A stretch of 64,000 bases of DNA from Watersipora subatra. Taxonomy: Eukaryota > Bryozoa > Gymnolaemata > Cheilostomatida > Watersiporidae. The notes beneath the pieces are model-generated. The model worked only from the letters and a program-made list of their open reading frames with translations, ran no database searches and was not told the DNA's origin. The translations under genes and the position numbers were made by a program. Location of the stretch: NCBI RefSeq assembly GCF_963576615.1, contig NC_088712.1:28549870-28613869 (forward strand). The letters run 5' to 3'. This document shows, piece by piece, positions 24,238 to 35,916 of the stretch. How positions within the stretch are numbered: position 1 is the stretch's first letter; each line of letters starts with the position of its first letter.

Positions 24238-24469
24238 AGCATGAAACATTTGAGTAACTCACTTGACTCGCTGCTTCCATCTTGAGGATGAGGCAACCTG
24301 TGGATTACCCTCGTCATAAAAACATAGTCACTGCTGTTCACAGCGCCGTAGCCTATAGTCCTAAGACCATAGCTTCCAGTCCAAACTCTATAGCCTCCAA
24401 TCATAACACCATAGACTCCATATACTGCCCATATTATTACATATACAATCTTTACTATAATCCATTTGT

Positions 24470-24640
24470 CTGAAGCCAGTTGGATGTTAGTAAAAGATTG
24501 CATGTCGCAGGGTTCGAACTCAGGCAATCAGGTACACAACAATCTTTGCCACTCAACCAACTTGCTGCATTTTGGACTAGTTGTACGTTAAGCTATTACA
24601 CCTGATAATCTCATGTCACCCTGCCAGAGTACTAGTATAT
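24470..24640 (-). repeat. tRNA-derived SINE copy
   Basis: Minus strand: a tRNA-like head with B-box ggttcgaacc-type sequence (gttcgaaccctgcgac at about 24507-24522), then the linker gcaatctttta and tail start cctaacatccaactggcttc. Same family as the copies at 1995-2200 and 39760-39945. Confidence 0.65.
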
Positions 24641-24997
24641 ATATTAGGTAAATAATACTAGTGTCACTGACATAAACCCATAAGTCGTGTGAATGTCATT
24701 TGAAGGTGAGCCATTAGTCACGCGAATATATGGCACATGAGATGCCGATAGAAAAGTGAACAAAGGAGGCTCTGATTGAGATACTGCTAATTTTTATTGA
24801 TCCGCGCCGTGTTAACTTGGTGGTAAATCCTTTTAAAGCCTCAGCTCGTGAGCTGTGGTTGGTTACTTCTATTTACTCATTATGAGAATACCAGTCAATA
24901 GCTGAATTACCAAAGCTATTCAATTAGCAGTGACATGTGCCGCAAGTGCTGAGGGTACTTGTCATAGTTTGCTTGGACGCTTACTCCAGTTGTCACA

Positions 24998-25061
24998 TTT
25001 TATGCTGAAGTGTTTGACATGACTCATCCAACGCGGTTCCTTAGATAAGTTCTAATCAGAA
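24998..25061 (+). promoter_or_regulatory. possible proximal promoter or 5' UTR of the internal first exon
   Basis: The bases just upstream of the candidate internal start hold a weak TATA-like ttttatg at 24998-25004 and a perfect AP-1/CRE-half-type TGACTCA at 25020-25026. Neither proves promoter function. They are noted because an alternative first exon needs a promoter in this stretch of intron 4. Confidence 0.2.
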
Positions 25062-25128
25062 ATGTGTTTGCTGCCGTCTCAGCTTCAGATTCTACCATAC
25101 TTTTTGCTGCTTCTCTCTTTCAGTCAAG
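25062..25128 (+). CDS. NRXN: candidate alternative first exon: signal peptide spliced to LNS2
   Basis: A short ORF inside intron 4 opens with ATG (G at -3, in-frame stop 9 bases upstream). It encodes n-region MCLLPSQLQ, then a hydrophobic core ILPYFLLLLSF, then S-Q. It runs directly into a consensus donor, caag|gtgagg, leaving one base. Exon 5 (LNS2) needs exactly one leftover base, and the join reads SFSQ-G-EEELIATF, with a plausible signal-peptidase site (SFS|QG). This would give a neurexin lacking LNS1 and EGF1, analogous in logic to vertebrate beta-neurexin but entering at LNS2. Caveat: the pyrimidine-rich tract ending ctttcag at 25123 also resembles a 3' splice site. Inference only; no transcript evidence. 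Confidence 0.55.
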
Positions 25129-25721
25129 GTGAGGAGTTGTCTTTTTTCGCCTTTACTTTTTTGTTTTATGTAAAATATAAATGTAATCTCTAGTTTGTAT
25201 ATATGACGATTTGCATTACATACACTGCATTTGTAGTAATATATTCGGCTTGTTGTAAATTTTAATAAAGAACCACGTTTCCTATTAGACTTGCCACAAC
25301 TTTTAGTTAGAAGTAAATTCCAGTAAGCTGATGTACTCTGAACACAAAGTATATTTACTGTTTAAAATATAATAACTGATATTTGCAATTATTGTGCTCA
25401 TTTTTATACAGAAATTTTTTACAAATAAAACAATTATTGAAAAATTGAGGTGTTTTATATTATCTTTAATAGTTATAATCTACATGTAGAATAAATAAAA
25501 GGGATGTAGTATACATATATACTCTAGTAGTTTTATCAAACATTTATGAATATATAAATTTTTTAACTTTTAAGTAGTTATCAACAAAATGATATTTTTG
25601 ACATGCCAAAAAAAAGAAAAAAAATGAGAAAACAGAAATTAGGAATTATTGAGTAAGTTGACCAAAAATTTGTTAAAAGTTGATAACCTTATAGTATTGA
25701 TAGTGAATTAGTGATTTGAAG

Positions 25722-25808
25722 GTTGTAGTAACAGAAAGTTCATAAGCTAAAGCATAAGATGGTGGATGTAGTCTGTTGGTGTCACGGAATAGCAAATGAT
25801 GTTTGTCG
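25722..25808 (+). repeat. inverted repeat arm, partner at 28379-28468
   Basis: ttgtagtaacagaaagttc, gtggatgtagtctgttggtg and aaatgatgtttgtcg are the imperfect complement of 28379-28468 (gacaaacatcgcttttcatt ... ctgttactacaacc). The arms are 2.6 kb apart. Confidence 0.75.
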
Positions 25809-25854
25809 CTTTCGTGTTCGTACATTCACAGTTTATTTGCTACCCAGACATGTT

Positions 25855-26247
25855 AATCTATATATATATTTCTCAAAGTATGTCGTCCGTGTGTCGTATG
25901 TCTGTCTGCATTCCGGCTATAGCTATTATTAGAATAACAGCAGCTGGACAACAATGCTGACGTAATGTCATGGAGTACCGTCATTACAAGCCTAGCAACT
26001 TACTGCAATTTTCCATTGGCAATGTGCCAGGCTAATAGCTTGAAACTTACAGTTGTTTAACAAAGTTTTAAAACCTTTACAGTCGTTTTCATTTTTCTCT
26101 TAATTTATTTCAACAACGCAAAACCCTTCTCCCATGATATGTAGTTTGAAAGTTAGAATGGTAAATGTTGTTATATGTTAAACACAAATCAATTTTCTGT
26201 TCAGACTTTTTTATTACCCAGGCAACACCAGGTAGTACAGCTAGTAA
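25855..26247 (-). mobile_element. retroposon-like element, about 390 bp
   Basis: On the minus strand it starts tactagctgtactacctggt gttgcctgggtaataaaa, continues without ORF, and ends acggacgacatactttgaga aatatatatatagat. Starts of the form tagctgtactacc(c/t)ggtgttgcc and tails of short AT-rich repeats are common in invertebrate RTE-dependent SINE-like elements. Related starts occur at 12405, 35391 and 59333. Confidence 0.55.
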
Positions 26248-26377
26248 TCAGATATAATTAGGAGTGAGCAATAAAGTTCTCTGTAAACCTCCATATTAGT
26301 AAAAGTATTCATAATTTAATCTGATATATTTCATGTTCACATACCTTTAACAAATGTTCCATGCTTGCAAAAAATGG

Positions 26378-26490
26378 AAAAAGCGCTTGCAAATGGTGCA
26401 CAAGAAAATGCCGCACAAGCTATTCCATTTTAAACATTTTCCACACTTCATTCATTCCTACTTTAACTTGAGCAGTTCCACATGTGTCAT
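26378..26490 (+). repeat. inverted copy (right) of a 110-bp repeat
   Basis: Plus-strand partner of 24117-24237 (gcttgcaaatggtgcacaag, aaaatgccgcacaagctatt). Together they could pair across 2.1 kb of intron 4. Confidence 0.8.
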
Positions 26491-27439
26491 CGCAAAATAT
26501 TCAATGATAGTTTTAGTTTATAAGCATATTATGAAAAGCGATATCAACTAGTTGTATAGTTGAAAAGTTGTATCAACTACAACTATCGGTGGCCCCATTA
26601 AAAGGAGATATTGTAGTTAGTTCTGTGTGGGTATTGGAGTAATGACAGTACAGGGTTTCCTTTTACATATTAAAGTTCTTTTTTTTAAAAAACACAAACA
26701 CGTACGTCTGGTTTAGTCACGATTGTTTTTAATTGGTCGATTATCTTTGATGATACCCTTAACTTTGATTTGTTAATATCACTAACAACTTGAACTGCCA
26801 TATTTCTTTTTTTCACCCCCAAGATATTTGGTTGACAGCAAACGTGTGGCTAATATTTTTAGTGTTTGACTCACAACATTGTTGCCGGTATAAAATAGGG
26901 CATGCTAAAACCTTTTCATGTTATAAAAAATTACAGAAATTGGAAATAGTAACCAACTCAAAATTGATGACACCGGACAGACCACAGTTCTGATCACTTT
27001 AAGATATGAACTCTTCAACTTACGATGTAAATTTTAAGCTAATAAATAATTCATCATTTGGAGTAATTTCTAAAAGTTGAAGTTCAAAATACTTCAAAAC
27101 CACAGTTTTGCAAATCGGCAATTGTGTACACAGTTCTCCTTCACATAGCTTGGTTCAACGGTGTTGGAATAATGTGTAATTAGGTTACACACCTTTTTTA
27201 TTTTGAAAACTGTGGGTTTCAACTGATTCAAAAGGTTTAGTTTATAACAAATATGTGGCTGATAGTTTTTTTTTGCTGATTTATACAGTTGCTGCCAGAG
27301 AATAGCAAACACAGGGTTAATAACTTGTAGAATGCCGACACTCCGAATAGCAAAAACATGATATAATTATGACCGAGTGAATGTCTCCACCCGCAATACT
27401 AGTCATTGACTCAAAATGGAAGATATGCACTACCAGACT

Positions 27440-28115
27440 ACTCATGTAGGTCTTTTCAATGACATCATCAAAGATGTGACATCATATCCGATGGTGAAAC
27501 TATGTTCCCTCAACTCACTAACTAACCATTATGATAGACTATGATAGACAGACTGTCTATGATAGACAAACATCCATATTTAATCCATGACTAATGGCAT
27601 AAAAAAAACGCTTTTCAATGACATCATCAAAAGTGTGGCTCTCACAACATCATGCGTGGTGGTAAAAGAACATAAGTGTTTGTTTGATTCACTAACTAAC
27701 TGTAGACAGATATCTATGACTAATTCATAACTAAATATAACACTTTTTTCATGACACCATCAAAAGTGTGGCTTTTATGACATCATACCCGATGGTGAAA
27801 CTATGTTCCTACAAGTCACTAGTCATGGACAGACATCCATAACTAACCCGTAACTAATAACATAATAAACAACGCTTTTCAATGACATCATCAAAAGTGT
27901 GGCTTTTATGACATCATACCCGATGGTGAAACTATGTTCCTACAAGTCACTAGTCATGGACAGACATCCATAACTAACCCGTAACTAATAACATAATAAA
28001 CAACGCTTTTCAATGACATCATCAAAAGTGTGCCTCTTATGACATCATATTCGATGGTGAAACTACACGCATGATCGTAGGACTATGACTAACCACAGAC
28101 AGACATCCATAACTA
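27440..28115. repeat. about 134-bp tandem repeat, 5 copies
   Basis: Copies share cttttcaatgacatcatcaa, gtggcttttatgacatcata, cccgatggtgaaactatgtt and agacatccataactaacccg. Two adjacent copies near 27755-28020 are almost identical, the outer ones diverged. Confidence 0.85.
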
Positions 28116-28378
28116 CCACTGAGTGGCCATATGTTACTGTTTGACTTAGCAATAAAGTTAATTTATCTATGGCCTCTAGGCATTCACTTTTATAGCATCA
28201 CTGCGCTTGTCTCATACTCACTGAAGCCGTTAGGGCCTTCCATGGCTAAAGATCACTAATTGACGCCTTTTCATGTCCCATGGTTAATAGAAAACTGAAA
28301 TTTCTGCATTCGCGTTACATGTTTCAAAATCCTGCATAACTTATGCCCAGAATATTTGTATTTATCCTTCAAAACATG

Positions 28379-28468
28379 ACAAACATCGCTTTTCATTCCA
28401 TGACACCAACATACTACATCCATCATCGTATGTTTCAGCTTGTAAACTTTCTGTTACTACAACCTTCA
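28379..28468 (-). repeat. inverted repeat arm, partner at 25722-25808
   Basis: Reverse-complement partner of 25722-25808. The intervening 2.6 kb include an RTE-type retroposon and the 134-bp repeats, so this is either a large old foldback element or two oppositely inserted copies. Confidence 0.75.
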
Positions 28469-28501
28469 ATTTTCTATCCCTATTTCTCTGCAATACTATT
28501 A

Positions 28502-28754
28502 CTGCCCTGAGCAAGCAAAACGCCATATCTTGATTGTTTTAAATTTTTCAGTACAAACACAAACGCGTTTTAGTCAAGCCCGGCCATAGTATTGGCAGTA
28601 TTCCAATTATATTTTTTGATTTATTACGGTCGGATATCAAACAATCTTTACCAGAAATTTTGTTTTGTGAAAATTCAAAATCAAAGGAGTTATTTCACTT
28701 AGGACGTTTTGATTGCCTAAATTGTCAGATAGGGCATTTTGCTTGCTCAGGGCA
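28502..28754. mobile_element. small foldback element (MITE-like, 253 bp)
   Basis: Ends ctgccctgagcaagcaaaac (28502-28521) and its complement gttttgcttgctcagggcag-type sequence ending at 28754 form inverted repeats of about 28 bp. ATTA flanks both sides and may be a target duplication. No ORF of its own. Confidence 0.6.
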
Positions 28755-29242
28755 GATTAGATTAGCAACTTTTAAAGCACCTTTGATCAACTTACTCTAC
28801 AACTCTTGGTTTCTGTCTATTCAACTTTTTTCCTTTCTTCTGACATGTGACAGAAACATTTACTTACCAAAAATGAATAAATAGAATGAGAAGTTATGTA
28901 TAAAGATGCAGTGACCTTGGAACATATATCCGTGTCATTGCTTTATAAAAGTACATTTATAGGTATGACGTGTCTGTCGATGTGTATTGCTGCGTGCTTA
29001 AAAGATGAGAGCTGGTAAAGGTGCATGAATGTATAATTGTTATTGCTTTTTATGCGACAAGAATATGGTTGTTTTTGGTCAATACTATATATGAAAAAGT
29101 GTGCTTTTCAAAAAGCCCCAACATCTTCTTTTCTCTCTGAGCCTATCAGTGCATATTAACATGTTGACCTTTTGCAATAGAGCCTTTGTTTTCGCTAAAC
29201 AAACTTTGGAATACTGTTTTCTGTATCAACGTTGTAGATTAT

Positions 29243-30010
29243 GTAGAGTATCACACTATAGATTAGATGACATACATACCAGTGATCATAGGTGGAGTAT
29301 CACACTATAGAATAGATGATATACATAGCAGTAATCATAAGTAGAGTATCATACTATAGAATAGATGATATACATAGCAGTAATCATAGGTAGAGTATCA
29401 TACTATAGATTAGATGATATACATACCAGTGATCATAGGTAGAGTATCATGTTATACCTTAGATAATATACATAGCAGTAATCATAGGTAGAGTATCATA
29501 CTATAAATTAGATGATATACATTGCAGTAATCATAGATAGAGTATAATGTTATAGATTAGACTATATACATACTAGTAATCATAGGTAGAGTAACACACT
29601 ATAGATTAGATGATATACATACTAGTAATCATAGGTAGAGTATCATACTATAGATTAGATGATATACATAGCAGTAATCATAGATAGAGTATAATGTTAT
29701 AGAATAGATGATATACATAGCAGTAATCATAGGTAGAGTATCATACTATAAATTAGATGATATACATTGCAGAAATCATAGATAGAGTATAATGTTATAG
29801 ATTAGACTATATACATACTAGTAATCATAGGTAGAGTAACACACTATAGATTAGATGATATACATACTAGTAATCATAGGTAGAGTATCATACTATAGAT
29901 TAGATGATATACATAGCAGTAATCATAGGTAGAGAGTATCATACTATAGAATAGATGATATACATACTAGTAATCATAGGTAGAGTATTATGTTATGGAT
30001 TAGATGATGC
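29243..30010. repeat. 49-bp minisatellite, about 15 copies
   Basis: Unit gtagagtatcatactatag attagatgatatacatag plus cagtaatcatag. Lies in intron 4. A pair of units in inverted orientation exists alone in intron 6 at 36222-36315. Confidence 0.95.
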
Positions 30011-30089
30011 ACATACCACTAAATGTAGGTAGATCATGTACATTATATAAAGCTTGGCTTGACCTCCTCCTTGCATTGCAGAATATGTT

Positions 30090-30655
30090 ATCTGAAGTGT
30101 ATGTTATGCTAGTTACATTGTGGAATATGCTAATTGCAGTGTATGATATGTTATAGTACTCACAGTAAATGATATGTTGCCTGCAGTGTACAATATGTTA
30201 CACTTACAGTGCATGATATACTGCCTAAAGTGTATGATATGTTACCTACAGTGTATAATAAGCTACCTGCAGTGTATAATGTGCTGCCAACAGTGTATGA
30301 TATACTATCTGCAGTGTATAATATGGTTCCTACAGTGTATGGTATGTTACCTACAGTTTATGATATGCTGCCTACGGAGTATGATACAATACTTGCCGTG
30401 CATAATATGCTACTTACAGTATCTGATATGCTATTTATAGTATATGATATGCTCCTACAGTGTATGATATGCTACTTACAGTGTATGATATGATATTTGC
30501 GGTATATGATATGCTGCTTATAGTGTATGATATGATATCTACAGTATATGATATGCTACTTACAGTGTATGATATGCTACCTATAGTGTAAAATTATGCT
30601 ACCTACAGTGTATAATATGGTACCTACAGTGTATGATATGCTACCTACAGGGTAT
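30090..30655. repeat. 21-bp minisatellite, about 26 copies
   Basis: Unit gtgtatgatatgctacctaca with variants. 21 is a multiple of three, so it yields peptide-repeat ORFs (30174-30440, 30209-30493) that are not genes. Confidence 0.95.
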
Positions 30656-31204
30656 AATTACAATCATGTAGTGATTGTCACATATCTAACTAGAAGCGTA
30701 TGTAGTAAATCAATTGCTTTGATTGAAAAGTTGGCCTAGCTGTCAGTTTCTTTCCGACTCTTCAATTTCACTCGTCTTAATCAAAATTGAGATGATAATG
30801 CTTCCTGCTAAGTGTCAGCGGACGCTGCCAATCTGACTTTGTACTCTCACTTAAAAATCAATCTGCTATTTCAAAGATTGAATTATAAGAGAGTCTTGAA
30901 GGCGCTATTAATACATGCAATCAATACTAGAGTGAGGTGATGCTGCGTGCTGGGTTTGATTGTAAGGACCCTGGCAGCCCCCTGCTGTCAGGCTCACTCG
31001 ACTCAGGGAATCGTATCTTGAGTCCTAGAATCTTTTCTCTTCTGCATGAGGCCTTAGAATTAGGAAGTGCAGTTAAACACCGTCTTAAGGGACGTTTAAG
31101 TCTATTACACTATCTATTATATTCTGAATCATTTGAAATAGTAATAAGTCTTCTGAAATATTAAAAAGACTTCAATAGGTCTCATTGCAATAACTTATTC
31201 ACTG

Positions 31205-31436
31205 TATGGAGATATGTGCTGATTGCAACATCTTCTTATTTGTTGCAGAGCGAGATGAACAGATAACAATATTTTATTTGCTGTAGAGCGAGATGAGCAG
31301 ATAGCGATATTTTATTCGCTGTAGGGCGAGATGATCAGATAGCGATTTTTTTCGCTGTAGGGCGAGATGAGCTCATTGCAATATCATATTCACTGTAGGG
31401 CGAGATGAGCTGAGGGCAATATTCTATTAATTGTAG
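31205..31436. repeat. NRXN: 38-39 bp repeats derived from the LNS2 exon acceptor
   Basis: About six tandem units of the form ctgtag|ggcgagatgagct followed by gattgcaatattctatt end at the true acceptor of exon 5 (attgtag|gggaggaggagctg attgctacattct). Each unit therefore resembles the exon's 3' splice site plus its first 25-30 bases. The decoy frames soon hit stops, so use of a decoy acceptor would truncate the protein. Confidence 0.8.
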
Positions 31437-31583
31437 GGGAGGAGGAGCTGATTGCTACATTCTCAGGTTCAGAGTTTTTGCACTATAACTTTACGGTTCA
31501 CGGAGAGGCTATTGTAAGTGAAAGGGAGACGATTAGCTTGTCATTTAAGACAACAGACGGAGATGGACTACTCTTCTATACAG
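31437..31583 (+). CDS. NRXN: neurexin exon 5: start of LNS2
   Basis: Opens LNS2: EEELIATFSGSEF matches the EEYIATFKGSEYF entry of vertebrate LNS2, followed by ISLSFKTTDGDGLLFYTG. The acceptor is ttaattgtag at 31436. It accepts a one-base overhang either from exon 4 (giving S-L-R-E-E-E) or from the candidate alternative first exon at 25062 (giving S-Q-G-E-E-E). The donor is acag|gtatcg with one base left. The sequence immediately upstream is a run of imperfect copies of this exon's own acceptor and first 30 bases. Confidence 0.93.
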
Positions 31584-31848
31584 GTATCGTCATATCCCAC
31601 CATAAGACAATCAAACAGTTTTACAATAGTACACGTTAAAACAGCACACCAAAGAGGAAGGAGTGGAATGATGGTAGCAAAACGTCCATCACTGTCAAGA
31701 AATAAGTATTACAATAGAGTTACGTAGAGACAGCAGTGATACATTGACAGCATTGTAACTCTATTAAATCTCGCTGTGCATAGATGTTGACTAAGAAATG
31801 AGGTTATTCAAAAAGTTACTTGACGAGCTACTTAAGAGTCAGGTGCGC

Positions 31849-32028
31849 CTGCAGTTCTTCCTTTGGAGATTGCTACTTACATAGAGTTACTACCTGCAGT
31901 TCTTCCTTTGGAGATAGCTACTTACATAGAGTTACTACCTGCAGTTATTCCTTTGGAGATAGCTACTTACATAGAGTTACTACCTGCAGTTCTTCCTTTG
32001 GAGATAGCTACTTACATAGAGTTACTAC
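31849..32028. repeat. 45-bp minisatellite, 4 copies
   Basis: Unit ctgcagttcttcctttggag atagctacttacatagagttactac; nearly identical copies, hence the overlapping ORFs at 31820-32053 and 31863-32096, which are not genes. Confidence 0.95.
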
Positions 32029-32607
32029 CCAAGATAGGAATGACAGTTTATAGTCATGCTTCCCTATTCGTTTCACAGCTGAACCCCTACAACTGACGAG
32101 AGCAATCTCACACCTACTTGTTTGGAATAAAACAAAAAATGCTCACAAAAAACATGAAAAACAGACATAATCAGAGTATATGAAAATGATATGTTATGGG
32201 AAGGTCATTCTAAGAAGTGTCTACTGTTTTCACACAGCAAAATATGAAAAACTTGCTGATAGGTGGTGACTAGTTATAAAAGAATCTCACTCGTGACTAA
32301 AACGAAGTCGTCTACTCGGTGATTAATTTGGCAAGCTATTTAGAGTCTCTGTTATCACTACCTTGCAGATGCATGTAAGACACATTGACCAGTAACTTTC
32401 TGCTGCAGTTGGTGTAACTTTTCTCCCTCGCTGCAGTTGCTCGCAAACTAAATAAATCTGTCCATATTATCTGTTTAAACTAGCTATTCCTTAGGTTCAT
32501 TTCATTGATAAAAAAACTGCAGCTAAATGGTGCGCAACACTACAGCAGACGGCCTAAATATTCCATTCTGAGAGCGTTTACATTACCAGTGCATTTTCGT
32601 TACCAGT

Positions 32608-32982
32608 GCAAAAAGCCAATGAAGTCATAGAAATTATGATAAAAAGATAGTAATGATAATAATACCACAATTACTGCACAGTCAGAAAATTAAAAAGTTA
32701 ATTTCAGTTGTTTTGTATTTGAAGAGCCAAATGGGTGAGTTTGAGAAAATCTTAGAATGGATTAAGTAACTTACATGGATTTTACTTTTCTTATAACGTA
32801 AAATACGTGTAAATTACCTATTCCGTTCCCAGATCTTCCCAATCTCAACCATTTGGTCCTTCCAATAGAAAAAACTGAAATTAACTTTTTAATTTTCTGA
32901 CTGTACAGTAACTGTGGTATTATTATTATTACTGTTTGTTTATCATTTTATCATAATTTCTATGACTTCATTGGCTTTATGC
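32608..32982. mobile_element. foldback element, about 375 bp
   Basis: Long imperfect inverted arms (about 105 bp each): left gcaaaaagccaatgaagtc...cagaaaattaaaaagttaat, right is the complement ending attggctttatgc at 32982. The centre carries tatttgaagagccaaatggg, shared with 9290-9540. Target duplication not clear. No ORF. Confidence 0.75.
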
Positions 32983-33399
32983 TCTGGTTGTAAATAAAGT
33001 TCATATCCATTCATTATTGATTTGTATCAACAATTTTTTTCCTTTTTCTTTTTATTTTACTTGGTTTAGGGCCCGTGATTACAATAATTTTACGATAAGT
33101 TAGGGGCATCGGGCACCTCCAATATTAAATTAATTTTTTTCACTTTAGTCTACACAGGACAGTCTATGCCGCAAAATGAAAAATGAAAATCGAAAATTTA
33201 ATCGAAAATCTAAAATGAAAAAAAATTCAAATACTATAATAAAAGTTGTGGCTGCCCTTACATCCAAAGCCAAGGTCAACATCTCTTTCAACAAGACTCC
33301 AACTTATTACCTGTGCCTTACTAGCACAGCTGATGACCACTCACGGCACAGATCGGTCTCTTTATGATCAGCCAAACTCTCCTATGGCAAACTAGACAC

Positions 33400-33800
33400 A
33401 TGATCTCTTTTTTTGGCTGTCTATCGAAAATGACAATGACTTGCAGCTTGGGTCAAGCAGTATGGTAGAGAAAAGGTGACCCAGTTCTCCGTATCTACCA
33501 CTTCCTTAACTGTCAGATTAACCTGAAGGGATGCATTTTGCAACACGCCCAATCTGACATAGTCAGATAGCCATTTCACTTGCCCAATGTGTGAAGGACA
33601 GTGATGGATGTTAACGTGCTCACGATGTCAGATTCTCTCGGGCCTCCAAGTTATGGTCTAGACCAGAAAGACCCGGCAATTTAAGATCGAAAGTTTGCTG
33701 AGAGCTTTTTGTTAGATCGGCATGAAGCAGGGCTCGAGCCACCAGCCCCATGGTTGAAAGTCAAAGATGGGCTAGGCCACCCTGACACCCTAGACACATG
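33400..33800. repeat. GC-richer block, probable transposon fragment
   Basis: Base composition is clearly less AT-rich than the surrounding intron 5. It contains gggctcgagccaccagcccc near 33730, which reads like a reverse B-box. No coding frame recognised. Confidence 0.3.
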
Positions 33801-33814
33801 GTACTAGTTTATAT

Positions 33815-34470
33815 AATAGAGATACCGCTATACATTCTTTCTTCTTTGAAGCGCAACAGGAGAAAAAAAGCTATTTCCAAGGTTGAATTTGAGATTCTTG
33901 TTATTTAAATCAAATTTAAGTACTTACGCTGACTTGATGCTTTACATTTTTTACTTACCCATGAATAAACTTTTTTCTATCGAAGGCAATATTCAAAGAG
34001 GCTACAAAATATAAAACAAGCTGACTGCTAAGTTTGTTCTATGATCGTAACAAAAAAATAGATGTTATTTTACACAAGAACATGCAAGTTAGCTATAGTG
34101 ATTCTAAAAACTACTCCATAAAAAGGTTGTAGCAGATACATGTATGGGCCAACCGCTATGCCTTTGTATTGACCATAGACAAAGAACTGAACCAAGCTAT
34201 CCCAACGGTAATATATCAGCGCATCAGTATAAACAATGTAAAGAAATAATAAACTTTTGCTGTCATACGTTGATTTATTTTCTTTATAAGATTATTTCGG
34301 TACAATGGTAAAGGAAAATATATTACTCGACGGGTTCTCTTTTTTTGCTCTCCCTTTTTTTTTAGTTTGTTGCACTTAGTTGCAGTTTAGTCTGGGGATT
34401 TCTTACTTCTTTATGAAGCAAAGACTACATAAATTCTTTACATGTGGAATTTACGTTAAGGAGGTTTACT
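33815..34470 (-). repeat. dispersed repeat, inverted copy of 8655-8915 family
   Basis: Two blocks (agagataccgctata...gatgctttacat near 33825-33950, and tgaagcaaagactacataaa ttctttacatgtggaattta near 34412-34455) match the family at 8655-8915 in the opposite orientation, with extra sequence between. Confidence 0.5.
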
Positions 34471-35024
34471 TATAGAAGCATCATCTGCACTTGACAATTC
34501 AATAAGAGTCTTGTTAGTTTGTTATGTTATCATCAGCTTAGTTGATAAAACAGTTAATCATTATAGTGTATAGACTATCCCAGTGTGTAACGCATCATTT
34601 CCTATCCTCATTTAGCCATGCATTGTCAGCACGACCTTTTTGCGTGCCCTCGGCCTCTCTCAGGAAACTTGCGGCTGATATTATTACTAATAACTCCCTA
34701 GAAAGTATTTATTTCTTTTCTGGATGATAGCCAGGTATATGTCGTTGTCTGCTCTGTTGCTTGACAAGGTCAGCACAAGTCAGCAAATCAATATTAAGGT
34801 ACATGTATACGCATAAAAACATTTATAGTATTTCCTAGCATGACAGAACGTTTTCTACAGTGTTTAGGCAACCTTGTGTTTTGGATTAGAGCCTTTGGTT
34901 CTTAAAAGCTTTCATCCCTTCCTCATAATAGTTTTTCTTCACACTCAAACTATACATACTCATACCCTGGCAGTCTAGTGTACTATGGGAATAACTATAT
35001 ACACAATTATTTTGCGATGCTGAA

Positions 35025-35170
35025 AAGTGGTTGATTGATGCAGGTGGTAGTGTGCTGGTCTACTAATCCTAATGTCTTGAGTTCGAGTCCTGAACAAAGC
35101 GATATTTTATCCTAACCTCTAAGTAGGGCTTTAGACAGACACTACTCGTACTACGGTACGTAGCAAAGAC
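35025..35170 (+). repeat. tRNA-derived SINE copy
   Basis: Head: gattgatgcaggtggtagtg (A-box-like) and gagttcgagtcctg (B-box), then the linker aaagcgatattttatcc, acctctaagtagggct and tail gacagacactactcgtacta. Confidence 0.7.
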
Positions 35171-35239
35171 TGTCACTCAAGCAATCTAATTTGTCTTGAG
35201 AATGGGTCAGGTGTAATAACCATATGTACAGTTATTCGG

Positions 35240-35390
35240 CAGTGCAAGTGGATGGGTGATTGGTGAAATTGTTAAAGTGCTGGTGTACCATCCCAAAAGT
35301 CATGATTTCAAACCTGTGAGATCCAATCCTTTTTCCAACCTCAAACCATGGCTTTGGACAAACACTGCTCGTACTACATAGTAAATACTA
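35240..35390 (+). repeat. tRNA-derived SINE copy, next to another
   Basis: Same family: head with tggtgaaattgttaaagtgc and gatttcaaacctg, linker gatccaatcctttttcc, tail gacaaacactgctcgtacta. Immediately after it comes a tagttgaatacccgacattg start like that of the retroposon at 25855. Confidence 0.65.
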
Positions 35391-35629
35391 GTTGAATACC
35401 CGACATTGCATGGGTAATAAAACAATTACTCGTTGAATTTGAGTAACTTAAGCTAGTAACTTACTATAATAAGAGCCGTGACATCTGAAGCCAGCTTGTG
35501 ACATTACATTATGCATAATATTTTATAATGCAATTATGAAGTTAAAGCCTGCTAGTATGTATGCATAAGTATGTGCCCTATTACTCCATAGTATGGCAAG
35601 GATAATGTAGTGTAGATGTAGTGTTGATT

Positions 35630-35740
35630 AGCTCACCGGTCTGCAGACTTGGGGGTTCTGAGTTCAAATCCTATACGAAGCGGATTTATCATTCCTAAAA
35701 CTTCATCACTGTAACTGGACAGACAAATATTGAGATTTAT
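35630..35740 (+). repeat. tRNA-derived SINE copy
   Basis: Head: ttgattagctcaccggtctg and ctgagttcaaatcct (B-box), then acgaagcggatttatcattc and a short tail with ggacagac. It lies about 180 bp before the exon 6 acceptor. Confidence 0.6.
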
Positions 35741-35916
35741 ATCTACATTTACATATATCTAGATTTATATACATACATGTAGATTGTCCAATCATTTGTT
35801 TGTAGTTTAAAAACTAATCTTTGAGCAGCCATGAATAACCAGCATATTAAAATAAACCTTACTGTCTGCTGATGTGTGACTTCAGCACGGTTACAGGCAC
35901 ACTTCTTTCTGTCCAG

